Assembly: GCF_020884755.1 (NCBI RefSeq)
Contig: NZ_BPWE01000002.1
Span: forward strand, 1-64,000
DNA length: 64,000 bases
Source: Bifidobacterium mizhiense
GTDB taxonomy: Bacteria; Actinomycetota; Actinomycetes; Actinomycetales; Bifidobacteriaceae
Direction: 5' to 3'
The translations under genes and the position numbers were made by a program. This document shows, in pieces, positions 47,401 through 56,650 of the stretch; position 1 is the stretch's first letter; every line of letters starts with the position of its first letter. Under the pieces are notes generated by a model. The model did not search any database, was not told the DNA's origin, and was given only the letters and a program-made list of their open reading frames with translations.

Positions 47401-47882
47401 GCGCGGTGCAAATGAGCGGTGGATACTACCATTCGCTAGTCATCGACACAAACGGAAAGACCTGGGCTTGGGGAAGGAACAGCGAAGGTCAGCTCGGCAA
47501 TCCTTACACGGTACCTAATGATTCGGCTACCGCACCAGTGGCCTTCAACCTTTCTCCTCAAATTGCTAAAGTCAAGTTCGATAAATCGCTTGCATTGAGT
47601 TTGACGCAGGACAAGGTCGGCAACAGTGTCACGGTGACTACGCCCGCGCACGAGCCGGGTCCGGTCACGGTCAGCGTCGACTACACGATGGGCGGCGCAG
47701 GAAGGACTTTGACCGACAAATCCCTGACCTATACCTACAAGCCTCTGGGGGTGCTCCCCCAGGCAGGCGGGGAAGGCATCCTGCTGGCCCTGGCCACCGG
47801 CGTTACCGGCATGGGCGGCGTCATGGCCTCTCGCCGTCACCGGAGGGAACAACACCAACTGTCACACACTTCGCACGAGTAA
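44418..47882 (+). CDS. M8: double-propeller surface protein body, LPQAG anchor (out of frame with its signal)
   Basis: The same plan as M7. After the linker and first B-repeat (about 44645-44840), the seven diverged blades read RIYTWTQ, HIYTWDS, QVHTFQT, QAWRWDT, QAYQLTD, HAWAWQS and DMLAWSL. The second B-repeat (about 46020-46225) and seven RCC1 blades follow. Blades three and six of this propeller are shortened or altered (TVYTWGSISRGYH; KVWAWGRGTQNQNG). The anchor is LPQAG (47754-47768), then a Leu/Ala/Gly-rich helix and RRHRREQHQL. The final codons TSHE and the stop are part of the motif that is untranslated in M1-M4. Confidence 0.83.
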   Translation, partial: GGGGRQTPRVAKQTPATLPSNATNTPLPTPSPIQATAPLNPTANPNTSSTPTGTQDNTGSPSTKPFNNNETNSQATHRVRFDPADGSKPTQSAVKTGTLVVPPEHNPAREGFRFDGWTLDNQPFDFQTPILQDTTLKAQWTEVTDWTLSPDHGPASGARLTISPPNRQEPYYNSIQAAGEQMVGLTGDGRIYTWTQDNTPMQVPAPVQAADGFHYLQAAAGSRWQAALGSDQHIYTWDSRQAVPTILDTDRNTRFTSISMNDDLLLAIDLQGQVHTFQTSQPGNQNPTAKPGEQAAASLPGQAQAVTAVSSGGRILVLDADGQAWRWDTNKIGNIKFARIKQDQGIRIIQAQALNQGFLLLDANGQAYQLTDSATDPIALSLPDGAKASRITANKDQAMITGKDGHAWAWQSGKTPICADNRRQVYAQATAVGSRITAIGRQGDMLAWSLDAQGKPGKPARLNTNTAPTLESASLDSQPLKLTKTGDVWQTQIPASKPGPAAILITGRQDGQPFTRSLNYTVDQQLARDTEPNTTHTVTFNTDSGTPTPADQQVSYPYGRVQRPSPDPTRDGYQFDGWFTGSIAYDFSKPVTTDLTLTAHWTFKDPNNTWSISPAKGSQLGNETTTITPPAATSGSKFNQTSTGGYDPNVQTGYSLAVGSDGNAYAWGDNTYGQLGDGTTNSRSTPVLVQKPDTKTYPDRPADFTYVQVAAGGQHSLAIGSDGYVYAWGWNYCGQLGNNTKSSSSKPVRVHGPGNTGEGLKAIQVSAGTFNSMALGTDGTVYTWGSISRGYHTYDRSSPQTVPTVVKDPSDASASFNAVQISTNWTIDLAVNQDGYVYVWGYNTNGQLGNNTSDSTFHDTPSRVFATSKSTATAGPWLKAVHASAGAFHVLAIDQEGKTWSWGGNEFGQLGNGTSSSQGASHPIPLLVKYPKSAGTVSAAQVISGSYHSFAIEENGKVWAWGRGTQNQNGSSNTSYLPISVHDPNYPSDTSKKLSAVQMSGGYYHSLVIDTNGKTWAWGRNSEGQLGNPYTVPNDSATAPVAFNLSPQIAKVKFDKSLALSLTQDKVGNSVTVTTPAHEPGPVTVSVDYTMGGAGRTLTDKSLTYTYKPLGVLPQAGGEGILLALATGVTGMGGVMASRRHRREQHQLSHTSHE

Positions 47883-47923
47883 GAAAGGCCGGAGCGGATC
47901 AATCCCCCCGCCCCGGCTTACAG

Positions 47924-47990
47924 GGGGCGCACAGAGGAATGTCATACAAGGCTCATCCCCAAGGGAGCCGACACTCCTCCCGCGCCCCCA
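47924..47990 (+). terminator. M8 long 3' hairpin
   Basis: GGGGGCGCACAGAGGAATGTC-type arm (47924 onward) pairs imperfectly with GACACTCCTCCCGCGCCCCC, with a GGCTC/GAGCC tip. Confidence 0.62.
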
Positions 47991-48344
47991 CCATCCATAT
48001 ACTTACTTCTCCAGGACCGGCATCGGCATCATGCAATCGGGTAACAAAGCGATACCTACCTGCTGTTTCTTTTGCCAGTGAGGCGATTAACCAGCAATAC
48101 GGTTAGGCATAGGGATCAAACAAGTCTTGGACTACATTTCGAAGCACTTATTGTGAGTTACACCATGTGTGGTGCTTTTTCGGCTAGCATGATGAGTGCA
48201 ATGCGGTTGGGTCATTGGTTGGGTTTCGATGTGGCTCGAGGGGTCACTTTCTGACGGGTAGGACGTTGTAAGCAGTGGTCATCGGCACACTCTCGGGGAC
48301 GCTAAAGGTAGATGTGTCCGATGTGGGCGAAAGGTGTTCGACTT
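47991..48344. other. Intergenic region and 5' leader of M9
   Basis: No gene is supported. A GTGTGG...TAGCAT pair in the place of the usual promoter boxes is poorer than before M7, M8, M10 and M11, and the leader hairpin is not obvious, so M9 may be controlled differently. Confidence 0.3.
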
Positions 48345-51300
48345 ATGCATCTGGGTACCCATCTACGTCGTATCTCGGCGATGATGATCGTCCTGCTTAG
48401 CTTGCATGCGGGTCCTGCTGCGGCATCCACCAACGCGGACAGTGACGCACTCCCCGCTCTCTCCGGCAGCGCCGCCAGCACTCAACTTTCCTCGCCATCG
48501 TCCCTGAAAACCGCATCACTGCTAAAACCTGCAACAACTTCAGATGCCCCTTCAACGTCGACGGGCATTCCGGACAGCACAGAATCGGCTTCTTCGACCA
48601 AGCCATCCGATAAGACGGACGACGAAGCCACGCACGTGGTGCGCTTCGATCCTACCGATGGAGGCACGCCTGGACAGGCAAGTGTGAAAACCGGAACCCT
48701 CGCCGCACCCCCGAAACAGAATCCCCGGCGTGATGGATTCAGATTCGAAGGATGGACACTTGACGGCCAGCCCTTCGACTTTCAAACGCCCATCCTCCAA
48801 GACACGACACTGACTGCGAAATGGAGCAAATCTGCAGACTGGAGGCTGAGCCCGGACCACGGGCCCGCCACCGGCTCCCGCTTGACCATCAGCCCGCCCA
48901 GTCGGCAAGAGCCCTATTACATCGCCATCCACACAGCAGGCAACCAGACAGTCGGCCTGACCGGCGACGGCCGCATCTACGCCTGGACGCAGGACAGCAC
49001 ACCCGTGCAGGTTCCCTTCCCCGCCCAGGCTCCCGACGGGTTCCACTACCTGCAGGCCACGGCAGGCGACCAATGGCAGGCAGCATTAGGATCCGACCAG
49101 CACATCTACACCTGGACCAGCGAGCAAGCGACGCCCATGATTCTTGACACCAGCCAGAACTCCAAGTTCACCAGCATCAGCATGAACGGAAACCTGCTGC
49201 TGACCATCGACCTGCAGGGACAGGTCCACACCATCCAAAACAGCCAGAACGACAGCCGGGATCCGACCAGGCTGCCCGGTCAAGCGCAGGCCGTCACCGC
49301 CGTCTCCTCAGCCAGCCGTATCCTCGCCTTAGATGCAGACGGGCAAGCCTGGGCTTGGGACACAACCAACACTGGAAGCGCCAAGCCAGAACGCATCAGG
49401 CAAGACTCGGTCATGCGCACCGTCCAAGCCCTCGATGAAGGAGTCCTCCTATTGGACGCAGGCGGGCAGACCCGATACTTGGCCGACAGCACAAGCAGCA
49501 CTACAGTTATCAACCTGGCGGACGGCGTGCAGGCCAGCAGAATCACCGCCAACAACAGCCAGGCCATAATCACCGACAAGAACGGCCACATCTGGACCTG
49601 GAAGCCCGGCAAGACGCCCATCCACGCGGACAACAGGGGACAGGTTTACGTGCAGGCCACGGCTGCCGGCAGCGGGATCACCGCTATTGACAGGCAGGGC
49701 AGCATATTCAGATGGAACCTGGATGCCCAGGGCAAGCCCGGAAAACCAGCCCAGCCCAACACCATCCAAGCGCCCATCCTGGAAACAGCCAGCCTGGACG
49801 GCCAGCCACTCAAACTCACCAGAGATAAGGATTCCTGGCAGACGGACGTGCCCGCCCACACTCCCGAGTCAACCATCATCACTATCACCGGAGAACAAGG
49901 CAATCAGCCTTTCACCAGAAGCCTCGGCTACACGGTCGACCAGACCCTGACCAGAGAGGTCCAACAGGGCTCCGCCTATACGGTCCGTTTCAACACGGGC
50001 GGAGGAGGCCCGACCCCCAGGACCAGAGCATCCAGCCAGTCTACGGCAGGGTCCAGCGCCCCTCCCCCGACCCGACGCGCAGCGGCTACCAGTTCGACGG
50101 ATGGTTCACCGGCAACATCGCCTACGACTTCAGCAAGCCCGTCACCCAGAATCTCACCCTCACCGCCAAATGGACCAGCAAAAACCCCAACACCTCCTGG
50201 AGCATCAACCCCGACAAGGGCAGCCAGCTCGGTAAGGAAACCACCACCATCACCCCACCAGCAACCAGAAGCGGCATCAGGTTCAGCCAGGTCAGTGGCG
50301 GAGGATACGTATATGGTGATCTGACGGGGTATTCGCTTGCTGTGGGCAGTGACGGGAACGCCTACGCCTGGGGACAGAACTGGTATGGCCAGCTCGGCAC
50401 CGGCACGACCACCCAGCGGAACACGCCCGTCCCGGTGCCAAAGCCCGCAGGCGCGCCCGCGGATTTCACCTACGTGCAGGCCTATGCCGGCGGCTATCAT
50501 TCGCTGGCCATCGGCAGCGACGGGTACGTGTACGCCTGGGGGAATAACGACCACGGGCAGCTCGGCAACAACACCAAGTCCAATTCATCGACCCCCGTGC
50601 GCGTGCACGGGCCCAACAACACCGGCGAAGGGCTGAAAGCCATCCAGGTCGCCGCAGGAGCCTGGAACTCCATGGCATTGGCCGCCGACGGCACCGTATA
50701 CACCTGGGGCGGCATATCCAAAGGAGGCGGTGATGACTGCTTCAGCCCGCAGAACGTGCCCATGGCGGTTAAGAACCCCTCGGATGCGAGCGGCGTCCTC
50801 CACGCCGTGCAGATCAGCACCCGATGGTCCTTCGACATGGCCATCGGCCAGGACGGGTACGTGTACACCTGGGGCTACAACACCCATGGCCAGATCGGCA
50901 AGAACACCAACGACAATAGTTTCCACCTCACGCCCAGCCGCGTGTTCGCCTCAAACAAATCCACGGCTGCTGCGGGCCCCTGGCTGAAAGCCGTCCAGGT
51001 GAGCGCCGGCGGATGGTTCGCATTAGCTATCAGCGAGGATGGCAACACATGGGCATGGGGCTACAATCAGTACGGTTCGCTCGGCAACGGCTACAGCAGC
51101 ACAAATACAGACACGAATTATGTCCCCCAAAAGGTGCGATACCCCGCGAATGCGGGCGCAGTGACAGCCGTGCAGGTGAGCGCAGGAGTTTACCATTCAT
51201 TGGCCGTCGACACGGACGGGAACACCTGGGCATGGGGCTACAACGACTATGGTCAGCTCGGTGACAACACCACCAGTGACCGGAATTCCCCGGTGAAGGT

Positions 51301-51823
51301 GTTTGCCTCCGCGCAGTCCACGAGCTCGGCCGAACCCTGGCTGAATGCCCTGCAAGTCAGCACAGGATGGCGGCATTCACTGGCGATTGGCACGGACGGA
51401 GTCGCCTACGCCTGGGGACAGAACTGGTATGGCCAGCTCGGCAATCTCAATTCAGGAAGGCAGAGTCCTGTTCCTTCACCGGTGTCGTTCAACCTACAGC
51501 CGGTGATCACCGGCGTCACCTTCGACACCAGCCCCGGCACGAACCTGATCCGCGGCGATGGCGGCAGCGTCAGCGTGACCACGCCCGCACACCTGCCGGG
51601 CACAGTCACAGTCAGCGTTAAATACACAACGGGCGGCGCGGGAAATACCCTGACCGACACTTCCCTCAGATACACGTACATGCCTGCAGCACCTGTAGGC
51701 GTGCTCCCCCAGGCCGGCGGGGCAGGCATCCTACTCACCCTGGTCACAGGAGTTGTGAGCATGGGCAGCGCGCTGGCCTCCCGCCACCACAGGAGGAAAC
51801 AACATCAGCTGTCGCAGACTTAG
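48345..51823 (+). pseudogene. M9: double-propeller surface protein with a one-base frameshift, no G tract
   Basis: ATG 48345 (MHLGTHLRRISAMM) gives a signal core IVLLSLHAGPAAAS and runs without a G tract through the linker, first B-repeat and seven diverged blades. In the second B-repeat, after RFNTGGGGPTP, the frame shifts and ends at TGA 50322-50324, about 660 residues. The body continues one base off from about 50018 (DQSIQPVYGRVQRPSPDP) to TAG 51823, with seven RCC1 blades and LPQAG (51704-51718). A C5 run at 50014-50018 explains the break: six C would restore TPQDQS and give about 1159 residues. As read, the product would be secreted without its wall anchor. It could be a real mutation, a slippage state or a sequencing error. 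Confidence 0.8.
50011..50024 (+). other. Frameshift site in M9 (C5 run)
   Basis: CGACCCCCAGGACC. The upstream frame reads T-P-R and the homologous downstream frame starts with CAG-GAC-CAG. One extra C reconciles both with the aligned TPADQ region of M8. Confidence 0.75.
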
Positions 51824-51873
51824 CACAAGTAAGACCAGCCAGGGGCGGGTCAATCTCTCGGCCCTGGCTTATC

Positions 51874-51941
51874 GGGGGTGCACGGAGGCATTCGTCATAT
51901 AAAGCTCAATCCCAAGTGAGCTGACACGCCTCTTGCGCCCC
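51874..51941 (+). terminator. M9 long 3' hairpin
   Basis: A degraded copy of the M7-type hairpin (GGGGGTGCACGGAGG arm and a CCTCTTGCGCCCC arm). The AGCTC/GAGCT tip has compensatory changes relative to GGCTC/GAGCC, which suggests the structure is selected. Confidence 0.55.
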
Positions 51942-52166
51942 TCCCACCACGCTTCTGCCGATAACAGTCAGCGGGATCTGCGAGCAGTCATATACACAAC
52001 GCTCCTATCGAGGAGAGAAAGGAATATTGCAGGCTTGCCAAAGGGCACACGGTCCCGATTCAGCCCGGCCTCCGTCTATGTTCCCCGACCCGGCATGAGT
52101 ACTGTAAACAACCATCCTCCCCTAGCCAGAGAGATCTTTGCCGCCGGGCAATTGAAGCTCGCTCGG
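51942..52166. other. Intergenic region between M9 and M10
   Basis: No gene is supported. An 87-codon frame across 51933-52196 overlaps the M10 promoter and has no motif. Confidence 0.3.
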
Positions 52167-52355
52167 GTGTTGTCTGTGGGCTGGGTGGTAGGGTGAAGAG
52201 CGGGGGATGTGGAAAAGACGGCTGGCTTACGCCACGGTTCCTGCAATCCGATGCAGGATTGGCGTTGACAGACAGCACGGCTTTCCGACAGGTAGAACTT
52301 ACGTAGGCAGGCGGTATTTGCTCCGCTTGGTGTTTGGTGAAGGGGTTTTGGTTTC
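52167..52355 (+). promoter_or_regulatory. M10 promoter and conserved 5' leader
   Basis: GTGTTG (52167-52172) and TAGGGT (52189-52194) are 16 bases apart. The CCTGCA/TGCAGG stem is at 52240-52257, and the leader ends with GTGAAGGGG. It is the closest match to the M7 leader. Confidence 0.5.
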
Positions 52356-52505
52356 ATGCATCTGGTTTCCCGTCTGCGTCGCATCATGGCGATGATGACC
52401 GTCCTGATCAGCCTGCTGGCAGGCTTGGGCGTCGCATCCGCCAACGCGGCGGACGCTCCTATCCTCACCGGGGGGGGGGGGTCGTCAGACCCCTCGCGTA
52501 GCTAA
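52356..52505 (+). CDS. M10 signal-peptide leader ORF, closed after the G tract (OFF)
   Basis: ATG 52356 begins MHLVSRLRRIMAMMT, then the core VLISLLAGLGVASA and NAADAPILT. It crosses GGGG, reads SSDPSRS and stops at TAA 52503-52505. The joined form would be about 1204 residues. Confidence 0.75.
   Translation: MHLVSRLRRIMAMMTVLISLLAGLGVASANAADAPILTGGGGSSDPSRS
52470..52493 (+). repeat. M10 phase-switch: G12 tract plus hairpin
   Basis: Twelve G (52470-52481) overlap the GGGGTC-GTCA-GACCCC stem. The body is out of frame. Confidence 0.85.
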
Positions 52506-55500
52506 GCAAACCCCAGGAACTCTACCCAGCAACGCAACCAGCACACCACTACCATCACCCTCACCAATACAAACCACCACACCATTAAATTCCGCAACGC
52601 CAAACCCAGGCACCCCGTCATTGACGACGGGAACACCTGACGGCGCAGACTTCACGTCAATTAAGCCATCCGATACCAGTGATCAGGCCGTGCAAACAGT
52701 GCGCTTCGATCCTGCCGACGGCAGCAAACCCACCGAAGCGACTGTGAAGACCGGCACCCTTGCCGCTCCCCCGCAACACAATCCTGTGCGTGATGGCTTC
52801 CGGTTCAACGGGTGGACATACAACGGCCAGCCTTTTGACTTCCAGACCCCCATCCTCCAGGACATCACCCTGAAAGCCCTGTGGACCAAGACCACGGACT
52901 GGACGCTGAGCCCGGACCATGGGCCCGCGTCCGGAGCCCGGCTGACCATCAGCCCGCCCAACAGGCAGGAACCTCAGTTCGCCAGCATCCAAGCCGCAGG
53001 CAGCCAGATCCTCGGCCTGACAGGCGACGGCCGCATCTACACCTGGACGCAGGACAGCACACCAGAACAGGTCCCCTCACCCGCCCAGGCTTCTGACGGG
53101 TTCCACTACCTGCAGGTTGCAGCCGGCAGCCAATGGCAAGCCGCACTCGGATCCGACCAGCACATCTACACCTGGAACAGCCAAGAGGACACACCCTCGA
53201 TCATCGACACCGGCCAGGATGCCGGATTCAGCAGCATCAGCCTGAACGATGACCTGCTCTTGGCAGTGGATCGACAAGGTCGGGTCCACGCCTTCCAAGA
53301 CAGCCAGGAAGACACTCAGAACACGAACACGAAGCCAGAAGAGCAGGAAACGATCAGCCTGCCCGGAAAGACGCAGGCCGTCCTCGCCGTCGCCTCCGAC
53401 AGCCGGATCCTCATCGTGGACCCGGAAGGGCAAGCCTGGACCTGGGATGCGAGCAGCACCGGCAAAGCCAAGCCTGTACGCATCAAACAAGACACCGAAA
53501 TGCGCATCATTCAAGCCCAGGCCCTCAACCAGGGGGTCCTCCTCCTGGACGCGGACGAACAGGCCTGGTACCTGGCCTACAGCACCAACAGTCTCACAGC
53601 CGTCAGCCTGCCGGACGGCGTGCAGACCAGCAGAATCACCGCCAACAAGGACCAGGCCATCATCACCAGCATGGACGGCCATGTCTGGGCTTGGAAGCCT
53701 GGCGAAGCACCCAAGCGCACAGACAACGGGAACCAGCAGTACATGCAGGCCGTCGAATCTAGCAGCATGATCATCGCCATCAGCAGGCAGGGCGACCTAT
53801 ACAAGTGGATCCTGGACGGGCAGGGCCGGCCCGGCAAGCCAGCCGGACTCGACATCACAGCCGCGCCCATCCTGGAATCAGCCAGTCTGGACGGCCAGTC
53901 GCTCAAACTCAGCAGGAACAACGGCTCATGGCAGGCGGACATGCCCGCCCGCAAGCCGGGGCCAGCCGCCATCCTCATCGCCGGCAGGCAGGACGGCCAG
54001 CCCTTCACCAGGATCCTTAGCTACACGGTCGACCAGCCGCTGACACGAGACGCCGCACCACGATCCATATTTACTGTCCATTTCGACACGGGCGGGGGGA
54101 AACCCGAACCAGCAGACCAGAGTTTCACCACCCCGAACAGCAGGGTGAAACGCCCCTCCCCCGACCCGACGCGTGAAGGATACCAGTTCGACGGATGGTT
54201 CACCGGCAACATCGCCTACGATTTCAGCAAGCCCGTCACCAAGAACCTCACCCTGACCGCCCACTGGTCGCCCGAAAGCCGGAACACCAAGTGGAGCATC
54301 AGCCCTGATAAGGGCAGCCAGCTGGGCAGGGAATCCACCACCATCACCCCGCCAGACAGCGCCAGCCGGGGCATCAGGTTCAACCAGATCAGCGCATCAA
54401 CATACGACGGTGGCATCAGTTCCGATGGTTTTTCCTTGGCTGTGGGCAGCGACGGGAACGCCTACGCCTGGGGATACAACAACTGGGGCCAGCTCGGCAA
54501 CGGAACAACTAGCTACAACGCCCAGACTACGCCGGTCATGGTGAGGATGCCTGACCGCAAGACCTATCCGGACCTGCCCAAGGATTTCACCTACGTGCAG
54601 GTCAGCGCCGGATCCTGGCATTCGCTGGCCCTGGGCAGCGACGGGAACGCCTACGCCTGGGGATACAACAACTATGGCCAGCTCGGCGACGGGACAACCA
54701 CCACACGGTATACGCCGGTCAGGGTGAAGCAGCCTGAAGGCGCGCCCGTGGATTTCACTTACGTGCAGATCAGCGCCGGCGGCCTGCATTCGCTGGCCCT
54801 AGGCAGCGACGGAAACGTGTACACCTGGGGATCGAACGACTATTGCGAGGTCAGCGCCGGGACGCAAGCCATGTGGACTACGCCGGTCATGGTGAGGATG
54901 CCTGACCGCAAGACCTATCCGGACCTGCCCAAGGATTTCACCTACGTGCAGGTCAGCGCCGGCGGATTTCATTATTCGCTGGCCCTGGGCAGCGACGGAT
55001 ACGTGTACGCCTGGGGATACAACGAAGGTGGCACGCTCGGCAACAACACCAGAACCAAATATTCGTCTGTTCCTGTGCGCGTGTGCGACCCCGCCAACCC
55101 CACAGACACGAACAAAGGACTGAAAGCCACACAGGTCAGCGCCGGATATGATCACTCGCTGGCCGTGGGCAGCGACGGATACACCTGGGCCTGGGGATGC
55201 AACCTCCAAGGCCAGCTCGGCAACTCCGTCAACGGCTCCAGTACGAATCCTGTCCCTGTGCGCGTGCGCGACCCCGCCAGCCCCACCGACACGAACAAAG
55301 GACTGAAAGCCACACAGGTCAGCGGCGGATACCATTATTCGCTGGCCGTGGGCAGCGACGGAAACACGTACGCCTGGGGAAACAACAACTATGGCCAGCT
55401 CGGTAACAACACCACCAGCAACTCGACTGTTCCTGTGCATGTATGTGGCCCCGCCAACCCCACGGACACGAACAAAGGACTGAAAGCCACGCAAGTCAGC

Positions 55501-55971
55501 GCCGGATACTATAGCTCGCTGGCTGTGGGCAGCGACGGGAACGCCTACGCCTGGGGATACAACAACTACGGCCAGCTCGGCAACAACAGTATATCCACAG
55601 AGAGTTACGCTAAGAGTCTTGTTCCTGTGCCGGTGTCGTTCAATTTGACACCGGTGATCACCGGCGTCAGGTTCGACCAGACCGCTGTATCAGGCCTGAC
55701 GCGCGGCGACGGCAACAGCATCAGCGTGCTCACGCCCGCACATTTGCCGGGCACGGTCACGGTCAGCGTGGACTACACGCTGGGCGGCGCACCCCAAACG
55801 CCCGACACTTCTCTCCGATACACGTACCTGCCCGCAGGAGTGCTCCCAAGAGCAGGCGGGGAAGGCATCCTACTGGTCCTGGCCACCGGCATGACCGGCA
55901 TGGGCGGGGTCCTGGCCTCCCACCGCCACCGGAGAGAACAACACCAGCTGTCACATGCTTCACACGAGTAA
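52471..55971 (+). CDS. M10: double-propeller surface protein body, LPRAG anchor (out of frame with its signal)
   Basis: The M7 plan, with the first B-repeat using FNGWTYNGQPFDFQTP (about 52695-52890). The seven diverged blades include RIYTWTQ, HIYTWNS, RVHAFQD and DLYKWIL. The second B-repeat (about 54070-54270) precedes seven RCC1 blades (about 54375-55640). Those blades are the most uniform of the subfamily: DTNKGLKATQVS occurs three times, PDRKTYPDLPKDFTYVQVSA twice and NAYAWGYNNYGQLG twice. LPRAG (55843-55857), a helix and HRHRREQHQL end it. The third RCC1 blade is interrupted (NVYTWGSNDYCEVS). Confidence 0.83.
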   Translation, partial: GGGGRQTPRVAKQTPGTLPSNATSTPLPSPSPIQTTTPLNSATPNPGTPSLTTGTPDGADFTSIKPSDTSDQAVQTVRFDPADGSKPTEATVKTGTLAAPPQHNPVRDGFRFNGWTYNGQPFDFQTPILQDITLKALWTKTTDWTLSPDHGPASGARLTISPPNRQEPQFASIQAAGSQILGLTGDGRIYTWTQDSTPEQVPSPAQASDGFHYLQVAAGSQWQAALGSDQHIYTWNSQEDTPSIIDTGQDAGFSSISLNDDLLLAVDRQGRVHAFQDSQEDTQNTNTKPEEQETISLPGKTQAVLAVASDSRILIVDPEGQAWTWDASSTGKAKPVRIKQDTEMRIIQAQALNQGVLLLDADEQAWYLAYSTNSLTAVSLPDGVQTSRITANKDQAIITSMDGHVWAWKPGEAPKRTDNGNQQYMQAVESSSMIIAISRQGDLYKWILDGQGRPGKPAGLDITAAPILESASLDGQSLKLSRNNGSWQADMPARKPGPAAILIAGRQDGQPFTRILSYTVDQPLTRDAAPRSIFTVHFDTGGGKPEPADQSFTTPNSRVKRPSPDPTREGYQFDGWFTGNIAYDFSKPVTKNLTLTAHWSPESRNTKWSISPDKGSQLGRESTTITPPDSASRGIRFNQISASTYDGGISSDGFSLAVGSDGNAYAWGYNNWGQLGNGTTSYNAQTTPVMVRMPDRKTYPDLPKDFTYVQVSAGSWHSLALGSDGNAYAWGYNNYGQLGDGTTTTRYTPVRVKQPEGAPVDFTYVQISAGGLHSLALGSDGNVYTWGSNDYCEVSAGTQAMWTTPVMVRMPDRKTYPDLPKDFTYVQVSAGGFHYSLALGSDGYVYAWGYNEGGTLGNNTRTKYSSVPVRVCDPANPTDTNKGLKATQVSAGYDHSLAVGSDGYTWAWGCNLQGQLGNSVNGSSTNPVPVRVRDPASPTDTNKGLKATQVSGGYHYSLAVGSDGNTYAWGNNNYGQLGNNTTSNSTVPVHVCGPANPTDTNKGLKATQVSAGYYSSLAVGSDGNAYAWGYNNYGQLGNNSISTESYAKSLVPVPVSFNLTPVITGVRFDQTAVSGLTRGDGNSISVLTPAHLPGTVTVSVDYTLGGAPQTPDTSLRYTYLPAGVLPRAGGEGILLVLATGMTGMGGVLASHRHRREQHQLSHASHE
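54460..55590 (+). repeat. Near-identical blade repeats in the second propeller of M10
   Basis: Units of about 180 bases recur with long stretches of identical DNA; for example, three copies of ACGAACAAAGGACTGAAAGC lie near 55100, 55290 and 55470. This is a substrate for blade gain, loss or exchange. Confidence 0.65.
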
Positions 55972-56017
55972 GAGCGGCCGGGCGGCGTATCAATCCCCCC
56001 GCCCCCGGCCTTACATA

Positions 56018-56090
56018 GGGGGAGCAGGGAGGAAAAGTGTCACGTAAGGCTCAAACCCCAAGAGAGCAGACACTTCCCTCCCGCGCCCCC
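56018..56090 (+). terminator. M10 long 3' hairpin
   Basis: The GGGGGAGCAGGGAGG arm pairs with CCCTCCCGCGCCCCC, with inner GTGTC/GACAC. Almost identical to the M7 hairpin. Confidence 0.65.
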
Positions 56091-56309
56091 ACCACACTTC
56101 TGCAGACGGGAAGCCGAGGGCAGGCATGCACGCCCCCGTCCCCGCCTGGGAGAGGAGGAAACACGGCCAGACCGGCCACGGGCACACAACCCCAGTCAGC
56201 CTGGCCGCTGTTCATTTCTCTTCCCCCTCCCTTCTCATGATTTGGCGAGCAGCCGCCCTTGCCCAACCATCGAAGTCATCACCATCCAGGGCTCGGACCT
56301 GGCTTGTGT
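56091..56309. other. Intergenic region between M10 and M11
   Basis: No gene is supported. Confidence 0.3.
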
Positions 56310-56500
56310 GTGTTGCTTGTTAATCCGGTGGTATGGTGAAAAACGTGGGGGCGTCGAGAACACAACTGGCTTCCGCCATTGGCTCATGCAATCCGATGCA
56401 GGGCTGGCGTTGAAGGACAGAAGGGCTTTCCGACGGACAGAACTTTAAACAAACAAGCGACATTTAGATCCGTTTGGTGTTGGTAAGGGGTTTTGGTTTC
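56310..56500 (+). promoter_or_regulatory. M11 promoter and 5' leader
   Basis: GTGTTG (56310-56315) and TATGGT (56332-56337) are 16 bases apart. The leader has the TGCAATCCGATGCA hairpin and ends with GGTAAGGGG before ATG 56501. Confidence 0.48.
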
Positions 56501-56650
56501 ATGCATGTGGTTTCTCCTCTGCGTCGCGCGCTGGCGATGATGATCGTCCTGCTGGGCCTGCTGGCTGGCTTGGGCGTCGCGTCCGCAAACGCGGCGGACG
56601 CTCCTGTACTCACCGGGGGGGGGGGGTCGTCAGACCCCTCGCGTAGCTAA
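56501..56650 (+). CDS. M11 signal-peptide leader ORF, closed after the G tract (OFF)
   Basis: ATG 56501 begins MHVVSPLRRALAMMI, then the core VLLGLLAGLGVASA and NAADAPVLT. It crosses GGGG, reads SSDPSRS and stops at TAA 56648-56650. The joined form would be about 1195 residues. Confidence 0.75.
   Translation: MHVVSPLRRALAMMIVLLGLLAGLGVASANAADAPVLTGGGGSSDPSRS
56615..56638 (+). repeat. M11 phase-switch: G12 tract plus hairpin
   Basis: Twelve G (56615-56626) overlap the GGGGTC-GTCA-GACCCC stem. The downstream block differs from the others only after the TAA (CTAACGAAAC in place of CTAAGCAAAC). Confidence 0.85.
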
